Source of the DNA: a virus
Length of the DNA stretch: 21,395 nt
Direction: 5' to 3' (one strand)
Virus record (IMG/VR): IMGVR_UViG_3300030102_006092
Location: 1 to 21,395 of that record
Positions 14,064 to 20,887 of the stretch are shown here, piece after piece. The translations under genes were made by a program, and so were the position numbers. Under the pieces are notes generated by a model. That model was not told where the DNA came from, made no database searches, and worked only from the letters and a program-made list of their open reading frames with translations. Every line of letters starts with the position of its first letter. Position 1 is the first letter of the stretch.

Positions 14064-14654
14064 AAAAGGTTAAACACATTCGTTTTAGGGATCACGATTT
14101 CGATCATTGATTACTTGTATCGAGGAAGATTTTTTCAGAGATTCTGGGTTCTAGAAGAAATTGCTAGAGCACCTTACTTTGCGTTTTTGAGTGTATTGCA
14201 TCTGAGAGAATCTTTAGGGTTGCGGGGTCAATGGCACATCTATTTGATGAAAGAGCACTTCGAACAGAGCGTCAATGAGACAGAACATCTGGAATATATG
14301 GAAAGTAGGGGTGGTAATCGTTATTGGATTGATCGTTTTTTTGCCAGACACCTCGTACTCATCTATTATTGGATCAATGTGGTTTATTACTGGGTGGCTC
14401 CTCGCGCTGCATACCATTTGTCATACGAAATAGAGATGCACGCTGCAGAAACTTATGCACATTATTTGAGATATCAAGATTGGAATGATAAAAAGATCTG
14501 GGAAATCATGAATGATGAGATTCAGCACTTCCAAGAACTTGCTGAAGCAATGAGAATCTTAGATTCAGATTATTTAACTGTTAGAGAGAAGGATCGGGAA
14601 CCATTCCCACCAGATGTAAGCGATTTGGAACGAGTATATGAATCTATTTCTTAG
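14055..14654 (+). CDS. Plastoquinol terminal oxidase (PTOX/AOX family)
   Basis: The 199-residue product has the di-iron oxidase motifs in order: LEEIARAPYFAFLSVLHLRE (33-52), NETEHLEYM (74-82), EIEMHAAETYAHY (125-137) and DEIQHFQ (154-160). The Glu and His residues in these are the expected iron ligands. A hydrophobic segment (LVLIYYWINVVYYWVAP) lies between motifs 2 and 3. PTOX oxidises plastoquinol with O2 in the thylakoid and gives an outlet for electrons from PSII when carbon fixation falls. It is shorter than plant PTOX, as usual for cyanophage forms. ATG 14061 is an equally possible start (MKRLNTF). The end overlaps the next gene by 17 bp. Confidence 0.92.
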   Translation: MHMKRLNTFVLGITISIIDYLYRGRFFQRFWVLEEIARAPYFAFLSVLHLRESLGLRGQWHIYLMKEHFEQSVNETEHLEYMESRGGNRYWIDRFFARHLVLIYYWINVVYYWVAPRAAYHLSYEIEMHAAETYAHYLRYQDWNDKKIWEIMNDEIQHFQELAEAMRILDSDYLTVREKDREPFPPDVSDLERVYESIS

Positions 14655-14877
14655 ACCACTAAGTGATCCAAATGGTGTTACATGGAGTGTTATCTGGTGC
14701 TTGATACTACTCCTTGCTGGCGTTGCCTATTACATATATACAATTATGAGTATGGCATTCGAGGAACTGGAGGATGACACAAATCAATCAGAAAGACGCG
14801 GATCAGGATCAGATGCTAGCAGTCCTGACTCACAGGATAGAGGACGCGGAGAAGGAAGCGAGGGAACTGAAGGATAG
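14638..14877 (+). CDS. Small single-span membrane protein with acidic/polar tail
   Basis: The 79-residue product has a membrane span at about 16-39 (SVIWCLILLLAGVAYYIYTI) followed by MAFEELEDD and a low-complexity Gly/Ser/Arg/Glu tail. That tail is read across the first 104 bp of the next gene in another frame. It starts inside the end of PTOX. No family is recognised. The overlap and membrane topology resemble phage lysis-accessory gene pairs, but no definite assignment is possible. Confidence 0.55.
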   Translation: MNLFLRPLSDPNGVTWSVIWCLILLLAGVAYYIYTIMSMAFEELEDDTNQSERRGSGSDASSPDSQDRGRGEGSEGTEG

Positions 14878-15067
14878 AGTTCGGAATCTTGAGAAGAAGG
14901 TTTGGGGTGCGAGTGCAGTCATCACTGCACTTATAACTATCATAGGAATCGCAGATGTGTTAAATGCCCAAGAAATTAAGTATGAAAATCAACCTCAAGA
15001 AATATGTTCCGTATCTAATTGTGGCACAGACGGCAATGCTTTCAATCATCACACTAGCAACCCTTAG
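14774..15067 (+). CDS. Coiled-coil plus membrane anchor protein, XhlA-like
   Basis: ATG 14774 follows GGAGG closely. The 97-residue product has an N-terminal coiled coil (RIEDAEKEARELKDRVRNLE, about 21-40), then a membrane span (GASAVITALITIIGIADVL, about 45-63), then a polar tail with two Cys. Coil-then-span order with the ERxxxLE-like heptads resembles haemolysin XhlA, a holin partner in some phages. The match is by pattern only. It overlaps the previous gene by 104 bp and the next by 86 bp. Confidence 0.55.
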   Translation: MTQINQKDADQDQMLAVLTHRIEDAEKEARELKDRVRNLEKKVWGASAVITALITIIGIADVLNAQEIKYENQPQEICSVSNCGTDGNAFNHHTSNP

Positions 15068-15140
15068 TAGTGCCTTGTCAACTAACGCATTTATGTGTAG
15101 AATGGTTGGATCACAACGAGTCATCTGTATTCAACAATGA
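14982..15140 (+). CDS. Tiny exported or membrane protein (52 aa) nested across two genes
   Basis: ATG 14982 opens a 52-residue frame. Basic residues (MKINLKKYVPY) are followed by a hydrophobic core (LIVAQTAMLSIITLATLSSA) and a possible cleavage site near STNA, then a short tail with two Cys (FMCRMVGSQRVICIQQ). It looks like a signal peptide or anchor. Its first 86 bp overlap the XhlA-like gene in another frame and its stop overlaps the next start by ATGA, the coupling seen throughout this genome. No lipobox is evident, so a spanin assignment is only speculative. Confidence 0.5.
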   Translation: MKINLKKYVPYLIVAQTAMLSIITLATLSSALSTNAFMCRMVGSQRVICIQQ

Positions 15141-15415
15141 ATCTTTTTCTTTCTATTTTCTTTGCTGCAACTCTATGGGTTCAAGTCCCTCAATGGTCAG
15201 ATGATTGGAGTAATTGTGCTGTTGATGTTCCTGATTCATCTTGTCATTGGTACATTGTCGATGCGGACAATACCTTTGGAGACGGATTCGACTGGGAAAC
15301 AGCACCATGGTTCGATGTAAATGGTCTGCAGGATATTGCAAATTTACATGATGATGTTATAGATAGTGGGTATCAATATACTGTTGAGGCACTTAACAAT
15401 GCAAAAACTAATTAA
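15137..15415 (+). CDS. Small exported acidic protein (92 aa)
   Basis: The N-terminus MNLFLSIFFAATLWVQ is a short signal peptide, followed by a soluble acidic, Trp- and Asp-rich domain (WSDDWSNCAVDVPDSSCHWY). Two Cys (about 27 and 36) could form a disulphide in the periplasm. The DADNTFGDGFDWET stretch is Asp-rich but I cannot call it a true EF-hand. No family is recognised. It is coupled to the previous gene by ATGA and overlaps the next by 17 bp. Confidence 0.6.
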   Translation: MNLFLSIFFAATLWVQVPQWSDDWSNCAVDVPDSSCHWYIVDADNTFGDGFDWETAPWFDVNGLQDIANLHDDVIDSGYQYTVEALNNAKTN

Positions 15416-15665
15416 TGTACTCGCGCTGTCGTCTTTTGTTGTATCTGCTGCCGTTGTCGGTGGCGGTGCTTATGTTTATCTTAACAAGGACGCAATGATC
15501 GAAAGCGCCAAAGAGAAAATCACTTCTGCAGCAACAGAAGCAATTGCAGGAGCACTTCCTGGAATGTTAGATGCAGCAATGCCTGAACTTCCTAATGTAA
15601 CTGGTGGTGCTATCCCTATGGGAGAAGGTAGGGGTGGAGCAGTTCCTGGTATGAGACTTCCATAA
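15399..15665 (+). CDS. Small membrane-anchored or exported protein (88 aa)
   Basis: I start at ATG 15399, where MQKLINVLALSSFVVSAAVV forms an N-terminal hydrophobic segment (signal or anchor). GGGAYVYLNKDAM and an amphipathic Ala/Glu/Lys helix follow. The C-terminal half is rich in Gly, Pro, Ala and Met (GGAIPMGEGRGGAVPGMRLP), typical of flexible regions. It shares one stop/start base with the next gene, suggesting joint function. I do not recognise a family. Confidence 0.65.
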   Translation: MQKLINVLALSSFVVSAAVVGGGAYVYLNKDAMIESAKEKITSAATEAIAGALPGMLDAAMPELPNVTGGAIPMGEGRGGAVPGMRLP

Positions 15666-16432
15666 TGGCAGACATTCGTGATATTGATATTAGAAATGTG
15701 GAAATTAGTAATATAAACATTCCAAACTGGATGACGAATCAACCACGCCTTCCATCTGTTCCGCCAGTAACGGTGCAGGTGGGAGTTCCTGTCATTGATA
15801 TTCCTGGATGTGTTGAGGCACACCTTGATAATCAACAAGGAACCAATGATAATTTGGTTGATGATGACTCTGATGGTGCTAAGGTATTTTGTGATGGTAA
15901 TATGCCATCATTTAATCCGTTACGGTATGAACCTGAGAATATGGTTATTGAGCGATCTGCTCCTATACCAAAGGTTAATCCACCAGAGGTTCCTGCACCA
16001 GAGATTCCAAAAGATACCACTCCTCCTAAAGTAGAGAAGAAAGAAGTGGAGTGTCCTCCACCAAATGCCCCACGCATTGGTGATGTAGCGCAGAACCAGA
16101 AGGAAAGAGTATCTGGTTTTGAAGTACAGAATGGTGTCTGTGTGACTCTCTACGAAGATATTCCTTGGCAGGCACAATACTTACCAGCACCACAGATCGC
16201 TGCGACCACTGCTGGTATTGCTGTAGTTGCCACAAGTTCTGCTCTCTTGGCAAAACCATTGGCAGACTTATTACTCAAAGTATTCAAACCTGTAATTAAA
16301 AAAGTAATTACAAAGATCTCAAAGATCAGGAGGAAGAAGGTAAAGATTGAGTCCTTAAAGGAACGCCGAGATCTTCAGCGCGAACGCTCACGGGCGATTC
16401 GGATTCTCCGGAGGATGAAGGACGGGAAATAG
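15665..16432 (+). CDS. Proline-rich protein with C-terminal membrane span and basic tail
   Basis: The 255-residue product has an N-terminal region rich in Ile/Asp/Asn (IRDIDIRNVEISNINIPNW). A Pro-rich, partly disordered middle follows (VNPPEVPAPEIPKDTTPP), then a C-terminal hydrophobic span (IAATTAGIAVVATSSALLA, about 178-196). The tail is strongly Lys/Arg-rich (KKVITKISKIRRKKVK). Cys residues at about 49, 75, 130 and 159 are present. The basic tail after the span suggests inner-membrane insertion with a cytoplasmic end. No family is recognised. Its last 107 bp overlap the convergent minus-strand gene. Confidence 0.65.
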   Translation: MADIRDIDIRNVEISNINIPNWMTNQPRLPSVPPVTVQVGVPVIDIPGCVEAHLDNQQGTNDNLVDDDSDGAKVFCDGNMPSFNPLRYEPENMVIERSAPIPKVNPPEVPAPEIPKDTTPPKVEKKEVECPPPNAPRIGDVAQNQKERVSGFEVQNGVCVTLYEDIPWQAQYLPAPQIAATTAGIAVVATSSALLAKPLADLLLKVFKPVIKKVITKISKIRRKKVKIESLKERRDLQRERSRAIRILRRMKDGK

Positions 16433-17096
16433 AATGAACGTGTGGTGCAATAACATTCTTATTTTCCACTATGACATCAGCACATATTGCAGCATACTTA
16501 CTTCTAGGATGAAAGCGAATTCCTTCTTTTATCAATTGGCCACAATTCTTGAGACGGGCGATCTCAAAATCGAGCCTCTTATTGGCAGTCAACTGTTGTT
16601 GTAATGCGATCTGTGTTTGTGCTGCTTCTTTACATTGATCTTGCAGTTTTTTATCTAAAGGTGTGCTCCAAGTCATAGAGAAACCCACAGACAAGTTAGT
16701 ATTATTTTTCTGTCCTGTTCTAGTCGGTACGTGATATAAAATATCGCCTGGATTATCTGGTGCTCCGTCTCCCTTGGGATTCCCATTCGCATCAAAGTCA
16801 CCTGTCAGGTCGCGCATATCAAATACGGGATCCATATAGATGTCTTCATATGGATGTTGTTGGGAAAGAGATCCTGTAACGAATGGTGTAAAATTTACAG
16901 TAGGACCTTGACACTGGATTCCTCCCCCATAAGTGTTAGTGATATATGGGCCTTGTAAAACCTGGATTGCTTGGTTAGTAACTGAACCTGAACTATTTGC
17001 GATTGGAGATGCTGTTGCACTTACACCCCCTACAGTCTCTGCATTTACAGGGGCAGTTACAATTACACTTAGGACAGATAGACATAATGCTTTTAT
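16326..17096 (-). CDS. Exported hypothetical protein, apparent ATA start
   Basis: Translation from ATA at 17096-17094 gives 256 residues. It begins with a convincing signal peptide, (M)KALCLSVLSVIVTAPVNA, then ETVGG. No ATG, GTG or TTG is in frame nearby, and sequence upstream in this frame is just the neighbouring gene. The ATA overlaps the previous stop as ATAA, where other junctions here have ATGA, so one G-to-A change could explain both. The mature part has a glycine/asparagine-rich region (GPYITNTYGGGIQCQGPTV), an acidic DFDANGNPKGDGAPDNPGD loop, and a Gln-rich helix. The C-terminus is Ser/Pro-rich. No family is recognised; an envelope or extracellular role is inferred from the signal. 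Confidence 0.68.
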   Translation of the reverse strand: MKALCLSVLSVIVTAPVNAETVGGVSATASPIANSSGSVTNQAIQVLQGPYITNTYGGGIQCQGPTVNFTPFVTGSLSQQHPYEDIYMDPVFDMRDLTGDFDANGNPKGDGAPDNPGDILYHVPTRTGQKNNTNLSVGFSMTWSTPLDKKLQDQCKEAAQTQIALQQQLTANKRLDFEIARLKNCGQLIKEGIRFHPRSKYAAICADVIVENKNVIAPHVHSISRPSSSGESESPVSVRAEDLGVPLRTQSLPSSS

Positions 17097-17539
17097 TGTT
17101 GGAAAATACTTGTAGTGTCCGTTACGCTTGTAACGGTTGTCTCCCTTTGGATAATCGTGTGGTTGCTTAAACCTGGACCAGAAACGGTCTGCGTAAACTG
17201 AAACGCTGCTCCTGGTGTTGATTGCCTGAATGCTGGTGTCGCTGTGACTCCTGTCCATTTTGAATTCACCCCTTCAATTGTTACATTAACATCACCTGTT
17301 GTTGGTGATAAAGTTCCACTGGTTGATTCTACTCCACTACCAGTTACAGAATATTGATATCCTGTGTTGTAATCCATCGAATTGATGGTTTCGGTCACGG
17401 TAGAAGTTGTCTCCGTGTGGCTAGTCATGGAGCCCTGAGTAAAGTTGGGCACCACTGGAACGCTGTATGCGGGTTGCACTAATCCATGGATAATGCCAAG
17501 AATCAACCCTAACCCGATTGCTTCTTGTAATCTAGACAT
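17093..17539 (-). CDS. Exported Thr/Ser-rich protein (148 aa)
   Basis: The product starts MSRLQEAIGLGLILGIIHGL, a hydrophobic signal segment, with likely cleavage near VQPAYS. The rest is rich in Thr, Ser, Val and Gly (HTETTSTVTETINSMDYNTG, TVTSVTDTTSIFQQ), with alternating polar and hydrophobic residues that suggest beta structure. No Cys is present in the mature part. GAGG lies about a dozen bases before the ATG. No family is recognised. It is the middle of three minus-strand genes for exported proteins; its TAA overlaps the ATA start of the next. Confidence 0.68.
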   Translation of the reverse strand: MSRLQEAIGLGLILGIIHGLVQPAYSVPVVPNFTQGSMTSHTETTSTVTETINSMDYNTGYQYSVTGSGVESTSGTLSPTTGDVNVTIEGVNSKWTGVTATPAFRQSTPGAAFQFTQTVSGPGLSNHTIIQRETTVTSVTDTTSIFQQ

Positions 17540-17551
17540 TACTATTTAACC

Positions 17552-18052
17552 TCAGTCGATTACAGTAATCTCAGAGACAAATTGTCCCGTAGCACTTGTA
17601 CCTGCTCCACCTGCTGTCACAGCGATAGCACCATCTTGTCCGATAGTACCTGCCAGATCGCCAGCAGTACCAGCAGTATAAGAAGTTTGACTGGAGAAGT
17701 TACTAACTTCACCCACTGTAGGTGCAGATGTACTTAGAGCGTCACCTTGAGTAAATGAGGTGCTGAATGAGAATGCTTCTCCATCAGTAGCATTTAATTG
17801 GTTTGCTGAAATAGTACCAGGAGCGTAGATTCCGCTGCTAATAGTTCCAGTAGAAAGCATTCCAGCAGTGGTTCCGTCTGAGGTGCCCACATTAGTACCA
17901 GAAATTGCGTAGGAGTTACCTACTCTGGTTGCAGTAGTGCGAGCAGCATCAACAGTTAATTGAACGCTGGTAGCATGTTTTGATACAATTCCGCCTGCTT
18001 GTGCAGCACTTGCGGTCATCAGAAGCATAACGAGTGGTAATAATTTTTTCAT
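17552..18052 (-). CDS. Exported low-complexity Gly/Ser/Thr/Ala-rich protein (166 aa)
   Basis: I start at the ATG giving MKKLLPLVMLLMTASAAQA, a textbook signal peptide, cut before GGIVSK; an ATG nine bases upstream would add MVV. The mature chain is low-complexity, with many Gly, Ser, Thr and Ala and beta-prone repeats (GTISSGIYAPGTISANQL, GEVSNFSSQTSYTAGTAG). It has no Cys and few charges, like secreted adhesins, S-layer-type proteins or amyloid-forming proteins. No specific family is recognised. It is the first gene of the minus-strand trio, transcribed away from psbA. Confidence 0.72.
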   Translation of the reverse strand: MKKLLPLVMLLMTASAAQAGGIVSKHATSVQLTVDAARTTATRVGNSYAISGTNVGTSDGTTAGMLSTGTISSGIYAPGTISANQLNATDGEAFSFSTSFTQGDALSTSAPTVGEVSNFSSQTSYTAGTAGDLAGTIGQDGAIAVTAGGAGTSATGQFVSEITVID

Positions 18053-18095
18053 AACCACCATGGAGGATTTATTTTTATTTAGATGGTTTAGGGGG

Positions 18096-18124
18096 TTGAC
18101 CTGGTTTTTGTTATGCGTTATACT
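18096..18124 (+). promoter_or_regulatory. psbA upstream promoter 1
   Basis: TTGACC (18096-18101), a 17-bp spacer, TATACT (18119-18124). The GGGG before the -35 box is shared with the promoter at 10688. Confidence 0.7.
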
Positions 18125-18143
18125 GTATGGGTACTCAGGTCAG

Positions 18144-18172
18144 TTGACAAAACTCAAGATCTGGTATATACT
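18144..18172 (+). promoter_or_regulatory. psbA upstream promoter 2
   Basis: TTGACA (18144-18149), a 17-bp spacer, TATACT (18167-18172). Predicted start is about 18179, giving a leader of about 160 nt. It lies 48 bp downstream of promoter 1. Confidence 0.75.
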
Positions 18173-18186
18173 AAATAGATCAACGA

Positions 18187-18201
18187 GTTACGAAATGTAA
18201 C
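18187..18201. promoter_or_regulatory. Dyad GTTAC-N5-GTAAC in the psbA leader
   Basis: A perfect inverted repeat just downstream of the predicted start site. The same half-site occurs in the hli promoter dyad (9577-9602) and, in altered form, before the porin-like gene (about 10756-10769). Confidence 0.4.
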
Positions 18202-18219
18202 AATTTCCAACTTGGTGTA

Positions 18220-18263
18220 ACACGCCTTACCAGGACTAAACAGCGTGTATAAACAACAGTCCT
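18220..18263 (+). other. Candidate pseudoknot in the psbA 5' leader
   Basis: ACACGC (18220-18225) pairs with GCGTGT (18243-18248). AGGACT (18232-18237), inside that loop, pairs with AGTCCT (18258-18263). The crossing order is that of an H-type pseudoknot with 6-, 5- and 9-nt loops. CTTGGT (18211-18216) can instead pair with ACCAGG (18229-18234, one wobble), giving an exclusive alternative. Confidence 0.45.
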
Positions 18264-18268
18264 TCATA

Positions 18269-18291
18269 CCAACTCTGGAGGGTAGAGTTGG
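18269..18291 (+). other. psbA leader hairpin with purine-rich loop
   Basis: CCAACTCT (18269-18276) and AGAGTTGG (18284-18291) form a perfect 8-bp stem with loop GGAGGGT, which resembles a Shine-Dalgarno sequence but lies about 50 nt before the ATG. Confidence 0.6.
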
Positions 18292-18340
18292 AATATTCTA
18301 ACTTGTGTTCCCCGCACTTATACATAACCCTTTTTCAAAA

Positions 18341-19417
18341 ATGACAACTCTTTCAAGGCAACAATCACAATCTACTTGGGAAAACTTCTGCGAGTGGGTA
18401 ACTTCTACCAATAACCGCCTCTATGTCGGTTGGTTCGGCGTGTTGATGATTCCAACTCTGTTGGCAGCAACTATCTGCTTCATCGTCGCCTTCGTCGCTG
18501 CTCCCCCTGTGGACATCGACGGTATCCGTGAACCCGTCGCTGGTTCACTGATCTATGGTAACAACATCATCTCTGGTGCAGTTGTACCTTCTTCCAACGC
18601 AATTGGTCTCCACTTCTATCCCATTTGGGAAGCAGCATCACTCGACGAGTGGCTGTATAACGGTGGTCCTTACCAACTTGTAGTATTCCACTTCCTCATT
18701 GGCATCTTCTGCTACATGGGTCGTGAGTGGGAACTTTCCTACAGACTGGGTATGCGTCCTTGGATCTGTGTGGCATATTCCGCTCCTGTTGCTGCTGCCT
18801 CAGCAGTGTTCCTTGTTTATCCTTTTGGTCAAGGAAGTTTCTCAGATGGAATGCCTCTCGGTATCTCTGGCACATTCAACTTCATGCTTGTCTTCCAGGC
18901 TGAGCACAACATCCTGATGCACCCCTTCCACATGCTGGGAGTCGCAGGTGTCTTCGGTGGTTCACTCTTCTCTGCAATGCACGGTTCACTCGTAACTTCT
19001 TCACTCGTCCGTGAGACGACTGAAACCGAGTCACAGAACTATGGTTACAAGTTCGGACAAGAAGAAGAGACCTACAACATCGTTGCTGCTCATGGATACT
19101 TCGGTCGTCTGATCTTCCAATACGCATCCTTCAATAACTCCCGTTCACTGCACTTCTTCCTGGCAGCATGGCCTGTCGTTGGAATCTGGTTCACTGCACT
19201 TGGTGTCAGCACCATGGCATTCAACCTGAACGGTTTCAACTTCAACCAGTCCATCCTTGCTAACGATGGTCGTGTCCTGAACACCTGGGCAGACGTACTT
19301 AACCGTGCTAACCTGGGTATGGAAGTAATGCATGAGCGTAACGCTCACAACTTCCCCCTCGACCTTGCCGCTGCTGAGTCAACTCCTGTTGCACTCAATG
19401 CACCTTCTGTCGGTTGA
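18341..19417 (+). CDS. psbA: Photosystem II reaction centre protein D1
   Basis: The 358-residue product is full-length D1, starting [19 protein letters not shown]. Upstream in-frame codons lie in the leader and are not D1-like. It has five membrane helices. TyrZ lies in LVYPFGQG (Y160 here, 161 in standard numbering), the Mn ligand Asp in SFSDGMP, His in AEHNILMH, and [13 protein letters not shown] at the C-terminus. The cleavable tail after DLA is 15 residues. The position-130 equivalent is Glu (GREWELSY), the high-light D1 type. There is no intron. Phage D1 replaces photodamaged host D1 and sustains energy supply during infection. Two promoters and a structured leader precede it; codons are C-ending as in highly expressed genes. 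Confidence 0.99.
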   Translation: MTTLSRQQSQSTWENFCEWVTSTNNRLYVGWFGVLMIPTLLAATICFIVAFVAAPPVDIDGIREPVAGSLIYGNNIISGAVVPSSNAIGLHFYPIWEAASLDEWLYNGGPYQLVVFHFLIGIFCYMGREWELSYRLGMRPWICVAYSAPVAAASAVFLVYPFGQGSFSDGMPLGISGTFNFMLVFQAEHNILMHPFHMLGVAGVFGGSLFSAMHGSLVTSSLVRETTETESQNYGYKFGQEEETYNIVAAHGYFGRLIFQYASFNNSRSLHFFLAAWPVVGIWFTALGVSTMAFNLNGFNFNQSILANDGRVLNTWADVLNRANLGMEVMHERNAHNFPLDLAAAESTPVALNAPSVG

Positions 19418-19440
19418 TATAAAAACTGAATACTTTTCAA

Positions 19441-19467
19441 GGGGGGTCTTCGGGCCCCTTTTGTTTT
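19441..19467 (+). terminator. psbA terminator with UUCG tetraloop
   Basis: A GGGGTC arm (19443-19448) pairs with GGCCCC (19453-19458, one G-T pair) around the stable loop C-TTCG-G, followed by TTTTGTTTT. It separates psbA from psbD, though readthrough is possible since psbD has no obvious promoter. Confidence 0.85.
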
Positions 19468-19505
19468 CTCAATTTCTATGAAGTTTAGTAAAAGGTTAAA
19501 CGCAA

Positions 19506-20561
19506 ATGGTTGCATCTACATTACAACCAACAAAAAGGGGATGGTTCGATGTCCTTGATGACTGGCTTAAACGGGATCGCTTTGTCTTTGTGGGCTGGTC
19601 TGGACTATTACTTTTTCCCACTGCTTATCTTGCCATTGGTGGTTGGCTTACTGGGACAACTTTTGTTACGTCTTGGTACACCCACGGCCTTGCTAGTTCC
19701 TATCTTGAGGGTGCTAACTTTCTTACAGCAGCTGTCTCGACGCCTGCTGATGCTATGGGTCATTCTCTTCTTCTACTTTGGGGTCCTGAAGCTCAGGGAG
19801 ATTTCGTCCGTTGGTGCCAACTTGGAGGGCTTTGGGCCTTTGTTGCTCTCCACGGTGCGTTCGCTCTAATTGGTTTCATGCTCCGTCAGTTTGAAATTGC
19901 ACGTCTCGTCGGAATCCGTCCTTACAATGCTATTGCTTTCTCTGGTCCTATTGCTGTTTTTGTCAGCGTCTTTCTCATATATCCTCTGGGACAGTCGTCC
20001 TGGTTCTTCGCGCCATCGTTTGGGGTTGCGGCTATTTTCCGCTTCCTACTTTTCCTACAAGGTTTCCACAATTGGACGCTTAATCCGTTCCACATGATGG
20101 GAGTCGCAGGTATCTTGGGTGGTGCATTGTTGTGTGCAATCCATGGTGCTACTGTAGAAAACACGCTGTTTGAAGATGGCGAACAAGCAAATACTTTCAA
20201 AGCTTTTGAACCTACGCAAGAGGAGGAAACTTACTCGATGGTTACTGCGAACCGTTTCTGGTCTCAGATCTTTGGTATTGCGTTCAGTAATAAGAGGTGG
20301 TTACACTTCTTTATGTTGTTTGTTCCTGTTATGGGTCTTTGGACAAGTTCCATCGGTATTATTGGTCTTGCTCTCAACCTTCGTGCTTATGACTTTGTAT
20401 CCCAAGAGATCAGAGCAGCAGAAGATCCAGAGTTTGAAACCTTCTACACAAAGAACATTCTTCTAAATGAAGGTCTCCGTGCTTGGATGGCACCTGCCGA
20501 CCAACCACATGAGAACTTTGTGTTCCCAGAAGAAGTCCTTCCTAGAGGTAACGCTTTGTGA
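19506..20561 (+). CDS. psbD: Photosystem II reaction centre protein D2
   Basis: The 351-residue product is complete D2, one residue shorter than the common 352. [20 protein letters not shown] opens the conserved part. Five membrane helices are visible, with TyrD in [11 protein letters not shown] (Y159 here, 160 in standard numbering), the chlorophyll/iron His in LNPFHMMG and [10 protein letters not shown], and an intact C-terminus ending [13 protein letters not shown]2 pairs with D1 in the PSII core. An AAAGG sequence about 12 nt before the ATG is the only ribosome-site candidate. The psbA terminator lies in the 88-bp gap, so expression may depend on readthrough or an unseen promoter. Confidence 0.99.
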   Translation: MVASTLQPTKRGWFDVLDDWLKRDRFVFVGWSGLLLFPTAYLAIGGWLTGTTFVTSWYTHGLASSYLEGANFLTAAVSTPADAMGHSLLLLWGPEAQGDFVRWCQLGGLWAFVALHGAFALIGFMLRQFEIARLVGIRPYNAIAFSGPIAVFVSVFLIYPLGQSSWFFAPSFGVAAIFRFLLFLQGFHNWTLNPFHMMGVAGILGGALLCAIHGATVENTLFEDGEQANTFKAFEPTQEEETYSMVTANRFWSQIFGIAFSNKRWLHFFMLFVPVMGLWTSSIGIIGLALNLRAYDFVSQEIRAAEDPEFETFYTKNILLNEGLRAWMAPADQPHENFVFPEEVLPRGNAL

Positions 20562-20567
20562 TATAAT
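20559..20567 (+). promoter_or_regulatory. Extended -10 promoter before petF
   Basis: TGATATAAT (TG-N-TATAAT, TATAAT 20562-20567) has no clear -35 box, and its ATACAT continuation matches the element at 10804-10812. It begins in the last codon of psbD. Confidence 0.5.
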
Positions 20568-20596
20568 ACATAAGATACATCCTAATTAAACAAAGT

Positions 20597-20887
20597 ATGT
20601 CCTTCATCGTAACTTTCAAAACCTCTGAGGGTGAGTTTACTTTCCCCTGTGAACCTGATCAGTATATTCTAGATGCTGCAGATGAAGCAGGTGTGGACGG
20701 TCCTTATTCATGTCGTGCTGGTGCCTGTTCTACTTGTGCTGGAAAGATAGAAAGTGGTACTGTTAATCAAGAAGATCAATCTTTCTTAGATGATGATCAA
20801 ATTGAAGCAGGTTTTCTTCTTACTTGCGTGTCATACCCTACGAGCGATGTTGTTATCGCCGCTGAAAAAGAGGAGGAACTCTATTAA
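20597..20887 (+). CDS. petF: Plant-type [2Fe-2S] ferredoxin
   Basis: The 96-residue product has the ferredoxin cluster motif CRAGACSTC (Cys39, 44, 47) and the fourth ligand Cys77 in LLTCVSYP, with the usual length of 95-99. The acidic end AAEKEEELY and [11 protein letters not shown] are typical of the surface that binds partner reductases. Ferredoxin carries electrons from photosystem I to NADP reductase, nitrite reduction, bilin reductases or ribonucleotide-related enzymes. Cyanophage copies probably feed phage metabolism such as bilin synthesis or nucleotide supply. Its stop overlaps the next ATG by one base. Confidence 0.98.
   Translation: MSFIVTFKTSEGEFTFPCEPDQYILDAADEAGVDGPYSCRAGACSTCAGKIESGTVNQEDQSFLDDDQIEAGFLLTCVSYPTSDVVIAAEKEEELY

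Noticed and set aside
15476-15838. 120-residue minus-strand frame across 15399-15665 and 15665-16432
   Set aside because: No ribosome site, start context or domain; the + strand genes have a signal or anchor and a coupled start.
18062-18085. Late-promoter-like AT-rich sequence for the minus-strand trio
   Set aside because: The reverse strand has runs such as AAATAAA but no TATAAATA match, so it is not strong enough to call.
18305-18340. GTG start adding 12 residues to D1
   Set aside because: D1 proteins begin MTT near this position; the extra residues have no counterpart.
18341-19417. Group I intron or homing endonuclease in psbA
   Set aside because: Some cyanophages carry one, but this frame is uninterrupted and full length.
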